This document shows, one piece after another, positions 42,835-54,244 of a stretch of DNA of 64,000 nucleotides (position 1 is its first letter; each line of letters starts with the position of its first letter). The stretch covers positions 17,618 through 81,617 of the forward strand of contig QHUM01000056.1 of assembly GCA_003222135.1 (NCBI GenBank). Direction: 5' to 3'. The DNA comes from Gemmatimonadota bacterium. GTDB taxonomy: Bacteria; Gemmatimonadota; Gemmatimonadetes; Gemmatimonadales; GWC2-71-9. The notes beneath the pieces were generated by a model, which saw only the letters and a list, made by a program, of their open reading frames with translations, searched no databases and was not told where the DNA came from. The translations under genes and the position numbers were made by a program.

Positions 42835-44111
42835 TTCTCGGTCACCATCGCCATCATCTCCGCCTCCGCCACGATCTGTCCGTCCACATAGCCGACGCCC
42901 TTCATCTTGCACGTCTTGCCTCGGAACTGGACCATTTCGAGCTCGAAGCGGATCTGGTCCCCCGGCACGACCGGCCGGCGGAACTTCACGTTGTCGAGCG
43001 ACATGAAGTAGACGACTTTGTCCGAGACGTCCTGTCCCTCGAAGTGGCTCATCAGCAGCATCCCGCCGACCTGAGCCATCGCTTCGATGATCAGCACGCC
43101 GGGCATGATGGGGTGGCCCGGAAAGTGACCCTGGAAGAACGGCTCGTTGATCGTCACGTTCTTGATGCCGACGATCCGCTGCCGTCCTTCGACCTCGATG
43201 ATCCGATCGACCAGCAGGAACGGGTAGCGATGCGGCAGCACGTCCATAATGCGTCCGATGTCCATCGTCGGAGCCCCCGTACGCTTGGCGGCCCGGGACA
43301 ACGTGCGGGCGAGCGCGACGTTCCCGCCGTGGCTCGGCCGCGTGGCCACGATGTGGGCGCGGATGCGCGCCCCCGTCAGCGCGAGATCGCCGACGATGTC
43401 CGCCGCCTTGTGTCGCACGAACTCGTCCGGCCAGCGGAGCTTGCCGCCGTTCACGAGCGCACGATCGTCCAGCACGATCGCGCTCGTGGTGGACGCGCCC
43501 TTGATGAGGCCCTTCGCCTGGAGCCCCTCGACCTCGCTCGCGAAGCCGAACGTCCGCGCGGGCGCGAGCTCCCGCGCGAAGCTCTCAGGCGTAACCGTGT
43601 AGCTCCCTGATTGCCGCCCGATCAAGGGGTGAGGCCACTCGATCGTCACCGTGAGGCGGAACTCCTTCGCCGGCGCCACCACGTAGCTCGAGTCCCCCTC
43701 GGTCACCGTGAACGGCGCCTGCACCGTGAGCACCACCGGCTCCCCGTCCACGTCAACCGGTTCTGCCTGCGTGAGCGCCTCGAAGTACGGCTGGACGCTG
43801 CCGTCGACGATCGGCGGCTCCGGGCCCGTCAGCTCGACGGTTAGGTCGTCGATTTCGTGAGCCGCCACCGCGGCGAGGAGATGTTCCACCGTATGGATCG
43901 TCGCCCGGCCTTTGCCGATCGCGGTGCGGCGCTCCACCGCCTCGACTTCGGTGAGGCGGGCCGGCACGACGGGGGTGCCGCTCAAGTCGGTTCGCCGGAA
44001 CACGATTCCTTGACCCGGCGGGGCCGGCAGGAAGGACGCCTCGGTCTCGGCGCCCGTGTGCAGTCCCCGCCCCGACACCGACGCCCGCCGCCGCACGGAT
44101 CGTCTACTGAT
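42831..44111 (-). CDS. lpxC: Bifunctional LpxC deacetylase / FabZ dehydratase
   Basis: A 426-residue fusion. Residues ~1-275 are the zinc deacetylase LpxC (GRGLHTG, zinc site HTVEHLLAA and VRHKAADIVGDLAL), and ~285-426 are FabZ (LPHRYPFLLVD with catalytic His, FPGHPIMPGVLIIEAMAQ with Glu). The fusion couples lipid A commitment to hydroxyacyl-ACP dehydration, as in Bacteroidetes. The start chosen is ATC 44111: AAGGAGGAG at 44116-44124 is ideally spaced to it, and family alignment puts Met there. GTG 44096 and ATG 44150 are the canonical alternatives. Confidence 0.92.
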   Translation of the reverse strand: MSRRSVRRRASVSGRGLHTGAETEASFLPAPPGQGIVFRRTDLSGTPVVPARLTEVEAVERRTAIGKGRATIHTVEHLLAAVAAHEIDDLTVELTGPEPPIVDGSVQPYFEALTQAEPVDVDGEPVVLTVQAPFTVTEGDSSYVVAPAKEFRLTVTIEWPHPLIGRQSGSYTVTPESFARELAPARTFGFASEVEGLQAKGLIKGASTTSAIVLDDRALVNGGKLRWPDEFVRHKAADIVGDLALTGARIRAHIVATRPSHGGNVALARTLSRAAKRTGAPTMDIGRIMDVLPHRYPFLLVDRIIEVEGRQRIVGIKNVTINEPFFQGHFPGHPIMPGVLIIEAMAQVGGMLLMSHFEGQDVSDKVVYFMSLDNVKFRRPVVPGDQIRFELEMVQFRGKTCKMKGVGYVDGQIVAEAEMMAMVTEK

Positions 44112-45144
44112 GGGGCTCCTCCTTAGGCCGCACGAGCGCCTCGAGGTCATCCACGATCTGCGCCAGCCGGTACAACGCCCCCTGGGCGCGCAGGAACTCG
44201 CGGTGGCTGCGGGCCGGGTACCCTGACACCGTCGCGCCGGGGGCGATGTCGCCGATCACGCCTCCCTGCACCGTCACCCGCGCGCCCCGTCCGATCGTCA
44301 CGTGGTCGGCGAGGCCCGCTTGGCCGGCCAGAAAGACGTCGTCCTCGACGTGCGTGCTCCCGGCGATCCCGGCCTGGCCCGCGATCAGGCAGCGCGCCCC
44401 GATGCGACAGTTGTGCCCGATCTGAACGAGGTTGTCGATCTTCGTTCCCGCGCCGATGACCGTGTCGTCGACGCTGCCCCGGTCGATCGTGGTGTTCGCG
44501 CCGATTTCCACATCGTCCCCGATGATGCAGCGACCGATCTGCGGCACCTTGCGCGGCAGCTCGCCCCCCCGGCCGGGGATGTAGCCGAACCCATCCGCCC
44601 CGAGTCGGGCGCCGGCGTGCAGGATCACCCGGTTGCCGATCATCGTGCCGGCGTAGCAGACGACCTGCGGATGAAACCGCACGTCGTCCCCGACCTGCAC
44701 CCCGTCCCCCAACACACACGCCGCGCCCACGCGGACGTGCTTTCCGAGCCGCACCCCCTCCCCCAGCACGGCGTAGGGTCCGATCGACACCGGCTCGTTC
44801 CACACGACCCCCCGGCCGATCACCGCTGTGGGGTGCACGCCGGCGGTCCAGGTCGGCTCCGGATAGAGCACCGGAATGACCGCCAGCAGGGCGACGTGGG
44901 GATCCCGCACCAGCACCCGGCACGCCGGCCCCGCGGACTCCTGTGCCAAATCCGGCTTGCAGAGCACGACGGCGGCCCTAGACTGTTGAAAATACGGGAG
45001 ATAGCGCTTGCTGGCAAGAAACGACAGGTCATCCGGGCCGGCCCGGTCGATCGGGGCGACTCCTGTGACTGTCACGTCGGCCGCACCGACGAGTTGTCCT
45101 TGCGTGAGCGCTGCGATCTCGGCGGCCGAGAGCCGGGCGTTCAC
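44104..45144 (-). CDS. lpxD: UDP-3-O-acylglucosamine N-acyltransferase
   Basis: A 346-residue third enzyme of lipid A synthesis. It has an N-terminal uridine-binding domain (DLSFLASKRYLPYF), then a left-handed beta-helix with catalytic-site histidines (QIGHNCRIGARCLIAGQAG) and a short C-terminal helix. GTG 45144 lies 11 nt after the ompH stop. Its 3' end carries the ribosome site of lpxC. Confidence 0.95.
   Translation of the reverse strand: MNARLSAAEIAALTQGQLVGAADVTVTGVAPIDRAGPDDLSFLASKRYLPYFQQSRAAVVLCKPDLAQESAGPACRVLVRDPHVALLAVIPVLYPEPTWTAGVHPTAVIGRGVVWNEPVSIGPYAVLGEGVRLGKHVRVGAACVLGDGVQVGDDVRFHPQVVCYAGTMIGNRVILHAGARLGADGFGYIPGRGGELPRKVPQIGRCIIGDDVEIGANTTIDRGSVDDTVIGAGTKIDNLVQIGHNCRIGARCLIAGQAGIAGSTHVEDDVFLAGQAGLADHVTIGRGARVTVQGGVIGDIAPGATVSGYPARSHREFLRAQGALYRLAQIVDDLEALVRPKEEPHQ
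44116..44124 (-). promoter_or_regulatory. Strong Shine-Dalgarno for lpxC-fabZ inside lpxD
   Basis: AAGGAGGAG on the minus strand lies in the last codons of lpxD. Its core is 6 nt from ATC 44111 and 21 nt from GTG 44096, so it favours initiation at a non-standard codon. Confidence 0.6.
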
Positions 45145-45155
45145 GGGAGCGCGAG

Positions 45156-45695
45156 CTACTGGGACTGCTTCAGCCGCTCGAGCACCTTGCTGGTGATGTC
45201 GAGGGCGGGATCGGCGGCGACGATGTTCGAGCCGGGAGCGTCGGCGTCGAAGATCAACGCGTAATTCCCCTCGGCCCGGAGTCCCTGAATCACGGCATTG
45301 ACGCGAGCCTGGATCGGCTGCAGCAGCTCCTGTTCGCGTTGCTGGGCACGGCCCTGGAGATCGTTCGATCGCTGCTCGAACTTCTGCTGCAGCTGCTGCA
45401 GGTCCTTTTGTTTCTGCTGTTTGGCCGCGGGGGAGAGGGCGATCGCCTGCTGGTCGAACACCCGGACCGCCGAGTCGAGCTGCTGCTGCAGCTTCTGGAC
45501 CTCGTCACGGAAGCCCTGGACCTCCTTGCTGAAGGTCGACTCGGCCGCCGCGTAACCGGGTGTCTGCTGCAGGATCTGTCGCGAGCTGATGAAGCCGATC
45601 TTGAGCGAGGGCTGCGACGGGCGCACCTGCGCCCCACCCGGCGCCGCCGCGGCGAGTAGCCCGACCCACGCCCACACCGTCACTGCTCGCCTCAT
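45156..45695 (-). CDS. skp: OmpH/Skp periplasmic chaperone
   Basis: 179 residues with a signal peptide (~1-22, GGAQ), KIGFISSRQILQQTPGYAA and a long glutamine-rich coiled coil (~60-130) forming the tentacles, then a C-terminal beta strand pair (GNYALIFDADAPG). It carries unfolded outer-membrane proteins to BamA, its upstream neighbour. ATG 45695. The order bamA-skp-lpxD is conserved across diderms. Confidence 0.92.
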   Translation of the reverse strand: MRRAVTVWAWVGLLAAAAPGGAQVRPSQPSLKIGFISSRQILQQTPGYAAAESTFSKEVQGFRDEVQKLQQQLDSAVRVFDQQAIALSPAAKQQKQKDLQQLQQKFEQRSNDLQGRAQQREQELLQPIQARVNAVIQGLRAEGNYALIFDADAPGSNIVAADPALDITSKVLERLKQSQ

Positions 45696-45755
45696 AACAC
45701 ATCTCCCGAAGAGTAATTGCGTAACGATGATCCCGCGGCGCGCGCGGGCTCGAGC

Positions 45756-48154
45756 TTAGAAGAAGTTGCCGAGCTTGAAGTGCAGCTTCCAGCCGGGGGC
45801 CGGCCGACCGAACACATCCGTGCGGTCGAAGCCGTACGCCCAGTCGATGCCGATCGGACCGAGCGGCGAGATGATGCTGAGGCCGATACCGGCGCCGCGC
45901 AACAGGCGGGTCGGGTTGAACTGCCCGGCGCGCGCCCACACGTTGCCGGCGTCGTAGAACGCCGCCACGTAGAACATCTGCGACAGCCGGGCCCCCACCT
46001 CGCCGGTCATCGCGAGGTAGGTCTTACCGAACGCGCTGGCGCTCGCCTGCCCGCCGCTGGCGCTCGGGTCGAACCCGTGTGGCGTGATCGAGAACTCGTC
46101 GTAGCCGCGGAGCGGGATGCCGTACTGCGTGCCGCCCATCGTGAAGAGCTGGTCGATGAAGGGCGAGTTGCCGAACACAAACCCGGAGCGCGTCGAGAGC
46201 CCCATGACGAACTTGACGCCGCCACCGGTGCGGCCGCCGCTCGAGAGGGGCGCGTACCAGCGACCCTCGAGGTCCACGCGCTGGAAGTTTCCCGTGCCCC
46301 CGAGCGGGCCGCCGCTCTGCGAGATGCCGACCGAGTGCATGGTTCCCGCGGTCGGGAACGGCAGATCGATACGGGTGTCGCGCATGACCGAAAAGCCGAT
46401 GGTCGAGCGAATGCAGCTGTTGCAGCTCAGCGACGCGAGGCCCGTGGTCGCCCCGGTAAACGTCTGGTCGTCGATCGCGTACGACACGAACAGTCGCGTA
46501 TAGCGGTCGCTGAACAACGGGAAGCCGAACTGGAGATTGCCGCCGCGGCGGCGCAACTGGCCCAGGTCAGAGATGGTGTAACGCAGGCGCGTATTGTGCA
46601 CGCCCACCGTCATCGACACACGCGAGTCCCGGAACGCGGGATCGGTGTACGACAGGTCGAAGTCGTTGATGTTCTTGCCGAACTGCCACTGAAACCGGCC
46701 GCGCTTCCCCTGCCCGAACAAGTTCGGCTCGTCGAGCCCGAGGAACCCGCCGAGACCGGTGCCCTGTCCCACCGACGCACCGAAGTTGATGTTCCCCGTG
46801 CGCTTCTCGGTGACGCGGAAGATGACGTCCACGTCTCCCTGGTCGTTCGCCGGGCGCGTGTCCGGAAACGGCACCGGCTGCTGGAAGAAGCCCAGATTGG
46901 AGATGTTCTGATAAGACCGGATCAGGGCGTCCTGGCGGAACACGTCGCCCGGGAGGAGCATGATCGCCTCGCGGATCACACGCTCGTGCGTGACGTCGTT
47001 GCCGGCGATCTCTACCTTGTTGACGATGGCGGGCTGGCCCTCGGTGATCACCCAGCGCAGATCCACGACCGGCTTGCCGTCCGCGCCGGTGCGCCGGATC
47101 ACGTCGGCGCGCGGCTGCATGTAGATATAGCCGTTGTTGTAGTACAGCGTCCGCATCTGCTGGGTGGCGTCGTCCCATTTCTGCTGGTCGAAGTACGCCG
47201 GCCCGTGTCGCACCCCGCCCAGCCCCAGCACGCCGGTGCGCGTTTCCCCCTTGAAGGGGAACAGCTGCTCCAGGTCCTCGGTCGAGAACCGGCGGTTGCC
47301 CACGATCTCGAACGTGCCGACCCGATAGGGATCGCCCTCGCTCACGCGCACGACGAGGGTGGCTTTCCCCGTCGTGTCGTCCACGACCAACGTATCGCCG
47401 AGCACCTGGAAATCCACGTAGCCCTGGTCGCCGTAAAACTTGGGCAGCCGCTCTTGCAGGTCGGAGCGCAGCTTGTCGTCGTCGTAGTCGCCCGAGCGGA
47501 ACCACCAGAACCCCTCGGGTCCGGTCTTCATCTGGCCGACCAGGTCGGCGTCGGAGAAGTGGGTATTGCCGTCGAACTTGAGCTGCGCGATCGCCACGCG
47601 TCGGCCCTCGTCCACGTCGAAGATCACCCGCACTCGCGAGGAGTCGGCCTCATAGACGTCGACGACCTTCACGTGGGCGAGGTAATACCCTTCGGCGCGG
47701 TAGAGCGAGTCGATGCGCCCGCGGGCGCGGGCCACCGCGGCGGGATCGATGGGCCGCCCTTCGAGCAGCTGCACTTTGTCCCGCACGCTGTGCTCGCCGA
47801 CCCGGCTCACCCCGCGCAGCGCCCACTTGATCAGGATGGGGCGCTCCCGCACCCGCACGATGAGGAGCTCGCGGCCCCCCTGCTCGGCCTGCTCGATCCG
47901 TACGTCGTCGTACTGACCGGTGGCGTACAGTGCCTGGGTGGCGCGCTGGATGTCGCGATACCCCACCGTCCGCCCGGGCGCGAGCCCGCTCTGCTCCAAC
48001 ACTTGGCGGCGCTCCACGCGGCGCAGCCCCAATACCACAATGGAGTCGGGGGCGACGGTCTGTGGTGCCGACACCTCACCCCCGCCCTGCGCGCGCACGA
48101 CGCACGGGGCGAGGATGACCAAACCCACAGCAATGACGAAAGAGAGCCGGCGGA

Positions 48155-48158
<4 letters not shown>
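45756..48158 (-). CDS. bamA: Outer membrane protein assembly factor BamA
   Basis: 800 residues with a signal peptide (~1-23), five POTRA domains (~40-430), and a 16-stranded Omp85 barrel ending in Phe (LHFKLGNFF). The barrel-loop-6 region GGTQYGIPLRGYDEF holds the conserved RGY variant of the VRGF motif. It inserts beta-barrel proteins, including the SusC protein of this window. GTG 48158 forms a GTGA overlap with clpC, an unusual neighbour. Confidence 0.95.
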
Positions 48159-50635
<2,477 letters not shown>

Positions 50636-50647
50636 CGCTCCCCCACC

Positions 50648-51721
50648 TCAGACTGCTTCGGTCTCGAGCACGCGGCGCACAGACGTTGCGCGCACCGTCG
50701 GCAACTCAGGATCGCCGCTGTGACGACCTTCGAGCGCCGCCAGGTGCGCGGGCTGGGTGAATATCAGCAGCTTGTTGAGTGTGTATACACTCAAACCCGT
50801 GATCAGATTCAACCCCACCCCCAACCGCACCCCGCTCAGGAGATTCATCGTCTCTTCAAACGACAGGCTGCGCGCGTACTTCAGCAACCCATAGGCACGC
50901 CAAGTCTTATCCGCCACCTCCGTGGGCGCCTTCTGCAGCAGAATGTCGCGCGCTTGCTCCTCGTATTCGACCACTTGGCGCACGATCTTCCCGAGGTGGT
51001 CCAGCAGCTCGTCCTCGGACTTGCCCAACGTCGTCTGATTGGACAACTGAAAGAAATTCCCGACGACTTCGCTGCCCTCGCCGTACAGGCCGCGGAAGGT
51101 CAGCCCTACCTGGGCCAGCCCTTGCAGTACCTTCCCGATCTCCTTGGTCAAAACGAGGCCCGGCAAGTGTATAAGCACGCTCGCGCGCAGCCCCGTCCCG
51201 GCATTGGTCGGGCAGGACGTAAGATAGCCAAATTCCGGATGAAACGCGAAGGGTAACAGACGCCCCAGATCGGCATCTACCGCTTCCACTTCGGCATACG
51301 CCTCTTCGAGCGCGAATCCCGAGCGCATTCCGTGTAATCGGAGGTGGTCCTCCTCGTTGACCATCACCCCCACCCCCCCCTGTACCAACAGCGCCGCACC
51401 CGGCCGAGGTCGCGATTCGCGGTCCAGCCCCGCCAGCTCCTTGCTCACCAGGTGCCGCTCGTGCAGCAACTGCCGCTCGGTCCGCTCGAGCTGGTCGAGC
51501 CGAAACGTGACCGCTCCGCCCATCCGGTCGCTCGCCGCACCCGCTTCGCTCACGCGGGTGAGCACGGCCGTGCGATCGGCGTCGCCGGCCCGCTGGCCAA
51601 ACACGTGGCCCTCCAAGTTGCGAGCGAGCCGGACGCGGGTCGACAGCACGATGCTCGCCTTCGGCCCGGAGGCGTCGAGCCAACCCATCCCGCCGTCAGG
51701 GAGGAGCGACAGGTCGATCAT
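50648..51721 (-). CDS. mcsB: Protein-arginine kinase McsB
   Basis: A 357-residue phosphagen-kinase-fold enzyme that phosphorylates arginines as degradation tags for ClpCP. The ATP-site arginines in STRVRLARNL, the catalytic-cysteine motif SCPTNAGTGLRASV, and GEGSEVVGNFFQLSNQTTLG are all intact, so activity is expected. The ATG overlaps the mcsA stop by 4 nt. A G8 run lies near 51373-51380. An active protein-arginine kinase in an LPS-bearing bacterium is notable. Confidence 0.94.
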   Translation of the reverse strand: MIDLSLLPDGGMGWLDASGPKASIVLSTRVRLARNLEGHVFGQRAGDADRTAVLTRVSEAGAASDRMGGAVTFRLDQLERTERQLLHERHLVSKELAGLDRESRPRPGAALLVQGGVGVMVNEEDHLRLHGMRSGFALEEAYAEVEAVDADLGRLLPFAFHPEFGYLTSCPTNAGTGLRASVLIHLPGLVLTKEIGKVLQGLAQVGLTFRGLYGEGSEVVGNFFQLSNQTTLGKSEDELLDHLGKIVRQVVEYEEQARDILLQKAPTEVADKTWRAYGLLKYARSLSFEETMNLLSGVRLGVGLNLITGLSVYTLNKLLIFTQPAHLAALEGRHSGDPELPTVRATSVRRVLETEAV

Positions 51722-52218
51722 TCCAGCACCCGGATGCGGTCGCGCAGCTCGGCGGCGAGCTCGAAGTTCTCGCTATCCACGGCGCGGCGCAGCTGCTCCC
51801 GCAGATCGAGCAGCTGGATCCGCGGGTCCGCCGCATCGTCAGCGCCCGGCGGCGCGTAGCGCTCGCCCACGTGTTGGCTCGACCCGTGGAGGCGGCGCAG
51901 CAAATCGCGCAGGTGGGTCTGGAACGACTCGTAGCACTGGGCGCACCCCAACCGCCCCGATTCCCGGAAGTCCTTGAGGGTGCTGCCACAGGCGGCACAG
52001 CGCAGCCCGTCCGCCGGCGTGGGGAGCAGGCTCGCCCCCCCCTTTCCCATCGCCTGGATGAAGCCGCCGAGCGGCGACTTGAGGATGGAATCGCCGGTCT
52101 CGAAGCCCTTCTGCTGGGCGCACTGCTTGCAGAGGTGAAGCGTCACTTTCGTGTCGTTCTCCACCTTCGTGAGGTGGATTTCCACCTCGCGCTCCTTGCA
52201 GTTATCGCACAGCATCAC
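51718..52218 (-). CDS. mcsA: McsA, activator of protein-arginine kinase
   Basis: 166 residues with two zinc-finger CXXC pairs (CDNC/CKQC at the N-terminus and CAAC/CAQC at ~74-92) and a C-terminal UVR motif (ENFELAAELRDRIRVLE). It activates McsB and binds ClpC. GTG 52218 (GTGA overlap with lolD) or ATG 52215 are both possible starts. mcsA-mcsB-clpC is complete except for ctsR. Confidence 0.92.
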   Translation of the reverse strand: MMLCDNCKEREVEIHLTKVENDTKVTLHLCKQCAQQKGFETGDSILKSPLGGFIQAMGKGGASLLPTPADGLRCAACGSTLKDFRESGRLGCAQCYESFQTHLRDLLRRLHGSSQHVGERYAPPGADDAADPRIQLLDLREQLRRAVDSENFELAAELRDRIRVLE

Positions 52219-52916
52219 GGTATCGCATCCACCGAGCTCACGGTAGCGAGCCTGCCGTCCTCGAGCAGCAAGATTCGGTCCGCCCGGCCGGCGAGCTGCC
52301 GGTTGTGCGTCACGACGACGACTGCCGTCTCGTATTCGCGCGCCAGCCGGAAGAAGACGTCGTGCAGGCGATCCGCGTTGGCATGGTCCAGGTTCCCCGA
52401 CGGCTCATCGGCGAGCACGACGCTCGGGTCGTGTACCAGGGCGCGCGCGACGGCGCAGCGTTGCTGCTCCCCGCCCGACAACTCGCTGGGGCGATGCGAC
52501 ATACGCCCGGCGAGCCCGACGAGCGAGAGCACCTCCTCGGCGCGTGAGGTGGCCTGACGGGACTCCATTCCCCCGATCAGCAACGGCATCATCACGTTCT
52601 CCAAGGCCGAGAATTCCCGCAAGAGATGATGGAACTGAAAGACGAACCCCAACTTACGGTTCCGGAGCTCGGCGAGCTCGCCATCATCCAGGTCGGCGTA
52701 GCGGGAACCGTCGAGCCAGATGTCCCCGCTCGTGGGACGGTCGAGCGCACCGACCAGATGTAGCAACGTACTCTTACCCGCGCCTGAGGCGCCGACGATC
52801 GCCGTGAACTCGCCGCGGTGCACCTCCAGCTCCACCCCGCGCAACACCTCCAGCGGCTGGCCGTCGCCGCCCGCAAACACCTTCCGAAGCCCCCGGCCCT
52901 CGAGCAACGCGCTCAT
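52215..52916 (-). CDS. lolD: Lipoprotein-releasing ABC transporter ATPase LolD
   Basis: 233 residues. The ATPase has Walker A VGASGAGKST, signature LSGGEQQRCAVARAL and Walker B VVLADEPSGNLD. The DEPSGNLD form and the fused-context LolC/E permease upstream identify the Lol system, which extracts lipoproteins from the inner membrane for the outer membrane. ATG 52916 overlaps the permease stop by 4 nt. Confidence 0.92.
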   Translation of the reverse strand: MSALLEGRGLRKVFAGGDGQPLEVLRGVELEVHRGEFTAIVGASGAGKSTLLHLVGALDRPTSGDIWLDGSRYADLDDGELAELRNRKLGFVFQFHHLLREFSALENVMMPLLIGGMESRQATSRAEEVLSLVGLAGRMSHRPSELSGGEQQRCAVARALVHDPSVVLADEPSGNLDHANADRLHDVFFRLAREYETAVVVVTHNRQLAGRADRILLLEDGRLATVSSVDAIP

Positions 52917-54244
52917 TCGTAGCGGATCGCCGTGACGGGATCGAGGCGCGATGCCTGTACCGACGGATGGAGCGGCGCGAGCATGGCGACGAGCAGACTC
53001 GCGGCGATCACCGAGAGCGCGTCGAGCGGCTGCATGCGCACCGGGAGGTGGTCGATGAAATAGATCGACGGGTCGATCGGGATCCAGTGCCCCCGGTTCA
53101 CCATACCGCCCACGACGAACCCGAGCGCCACGCCCAGCGAGGTTCCCGTCAGACCGACCAGGATCCCCTGCGCGAGGAAAATCCGCCGGATCGAGCGTTG
53201 CTTGAGCCCCATCGCCAGCAGGATGCCGATCTCGCGCGTTTTGTCCCGCACCACCATGGTGAGCGTGCCGACGACGTTGAACGCGGCCACGACGCAGATG
53301 AGGAACACCACGAAGGCCATCGCGAGTTTCTCGAGCTTCAGGGCCGAAAAAAGCGACTGGTTCTGGGTCTGCCAGTCGAGCGCTCGGTAGGGGTAGAGCA
53401 GCTCCTCCTCGAGTCGAACCGCGAACTCGCGGGCCTTCCAGGGGTCCGCCAGCCGCACCTCGATCCCCGTCACAGCGCTGTCGAGCCCCGCGAAGCGCTG
53501 CGCCACGCGGCGGCCGAGCGCCACGTAGCTGTTGTCGTATTCGTACATCCCGGTGTCGAACAGCCCCGTAACCTCGTAGCGATGGAACTGGGGGACGTAG
53601 GCGCCGAGGCTGGGGTTGAAGCGCGCACCCGCGGGGGCCACGAGCGTCACGACGTCGCCGGGGTACGCCGAGAGCTTGGTCGCGAGCCGGGCGCCCAGGG
53701 CGATGCCGCCCTCGACGTCGGCGCGCGTGGTGCGGAAGCGGAGGTCGCCCTTCGTAAAATGTTGGGCGAGGCTCGTCACGGCGCGGGCGCCGGTGTCCGC
53801 TTCGACTCCGAGCACGACGACGCCCTCGGCATAGTCGTGACCCGCGGAGATCAGCCCCTGAGTCAGGACAAAGGGGGCGGCGGCCTCGACCCCCGGCGTG
53901 CGATGCACGCGCTCCAGCACGCGGCGCCAGTCGTCGAGCCGCAGCCCCTCGCCGTAGGTGAGGACGCGCAGGTGCGGGTTCGCGACCAGAATCTTGTCCC
54001 GCAGGTCCTCCTGGAGGCCGTTCATCACGCCGAGCACGACCACCAAGGCCATGACGCCGACGGTCACGCCTCCGACCGCGATGACGGTGATGAGCGAGAG
54101 CAGCCGCGACGAGCGCCGGCTGCGGAGGTAGCGCAGGGCGATCCGGGCTTCGAGGGACGACGGCCGGTAGTGCCACAGATACAGCGCGATCGCGACTGCG
54201 GCGGCGGCGAGCAGGACGTCCTGGAGCGGCAGCGCGTGCATCAC
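52913..54244 (-). CDS. LolC/LolE-family lipoprotein-releasing permease
   Basis: 443 residues with the MacB/LolCE layout: an N-terminal helix, a large periplasmic domain (~70-290) and three C-terminal helices (FVVFLICVVAAFNVVGTLTM, and DKTREIGILLAMG coupling loop). An additional hydrophobic segment (~8-24) precedes the usual first helix. Only one permease gene is present, so it probably acts as a homodimer (LolF-like). GTG 54244 overlaps lysS by 4 nt. Confidence 0.9.
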   Translation of the reverse strand: MMHALPLQDVLLAAAAVAIALYLWHYRPSSLEARIALRYLRSRRSSRLLSLITVIAVGGVTVGVMALVVVLGVMNGLQEDLRDKILVANPHLRVLTYGEGLRLDDWRRVLERVHRTPGVEAAAPFVLTQGLISAGHDYAEGVVVLGVEADTGARAVTSLAQHFTKGDLRFRTTRADVEGGIALGARLATKLSAYPGDVVTLVAPAGARFNPSLGAYVPQFHRYEVTGLFDTGMYEYDNSYVALGRRVAQRFAGLDSAVTGIEVRLADPWKAREFAVRLEEELLYPYRALDWQTQNQSLFSALKLEKLAMAFVVFLICVVAAFNVVGTLTMVVRDKTREIGILLAMGLKQRSIRRIFLAQGILVGLTGTSLGVALGFVVGGMVNRGHWIPIDPSIYFIDHLPVRMQPLDALSVIAASLLVAMLAPLHPSVQASRLDPVTAIRYE

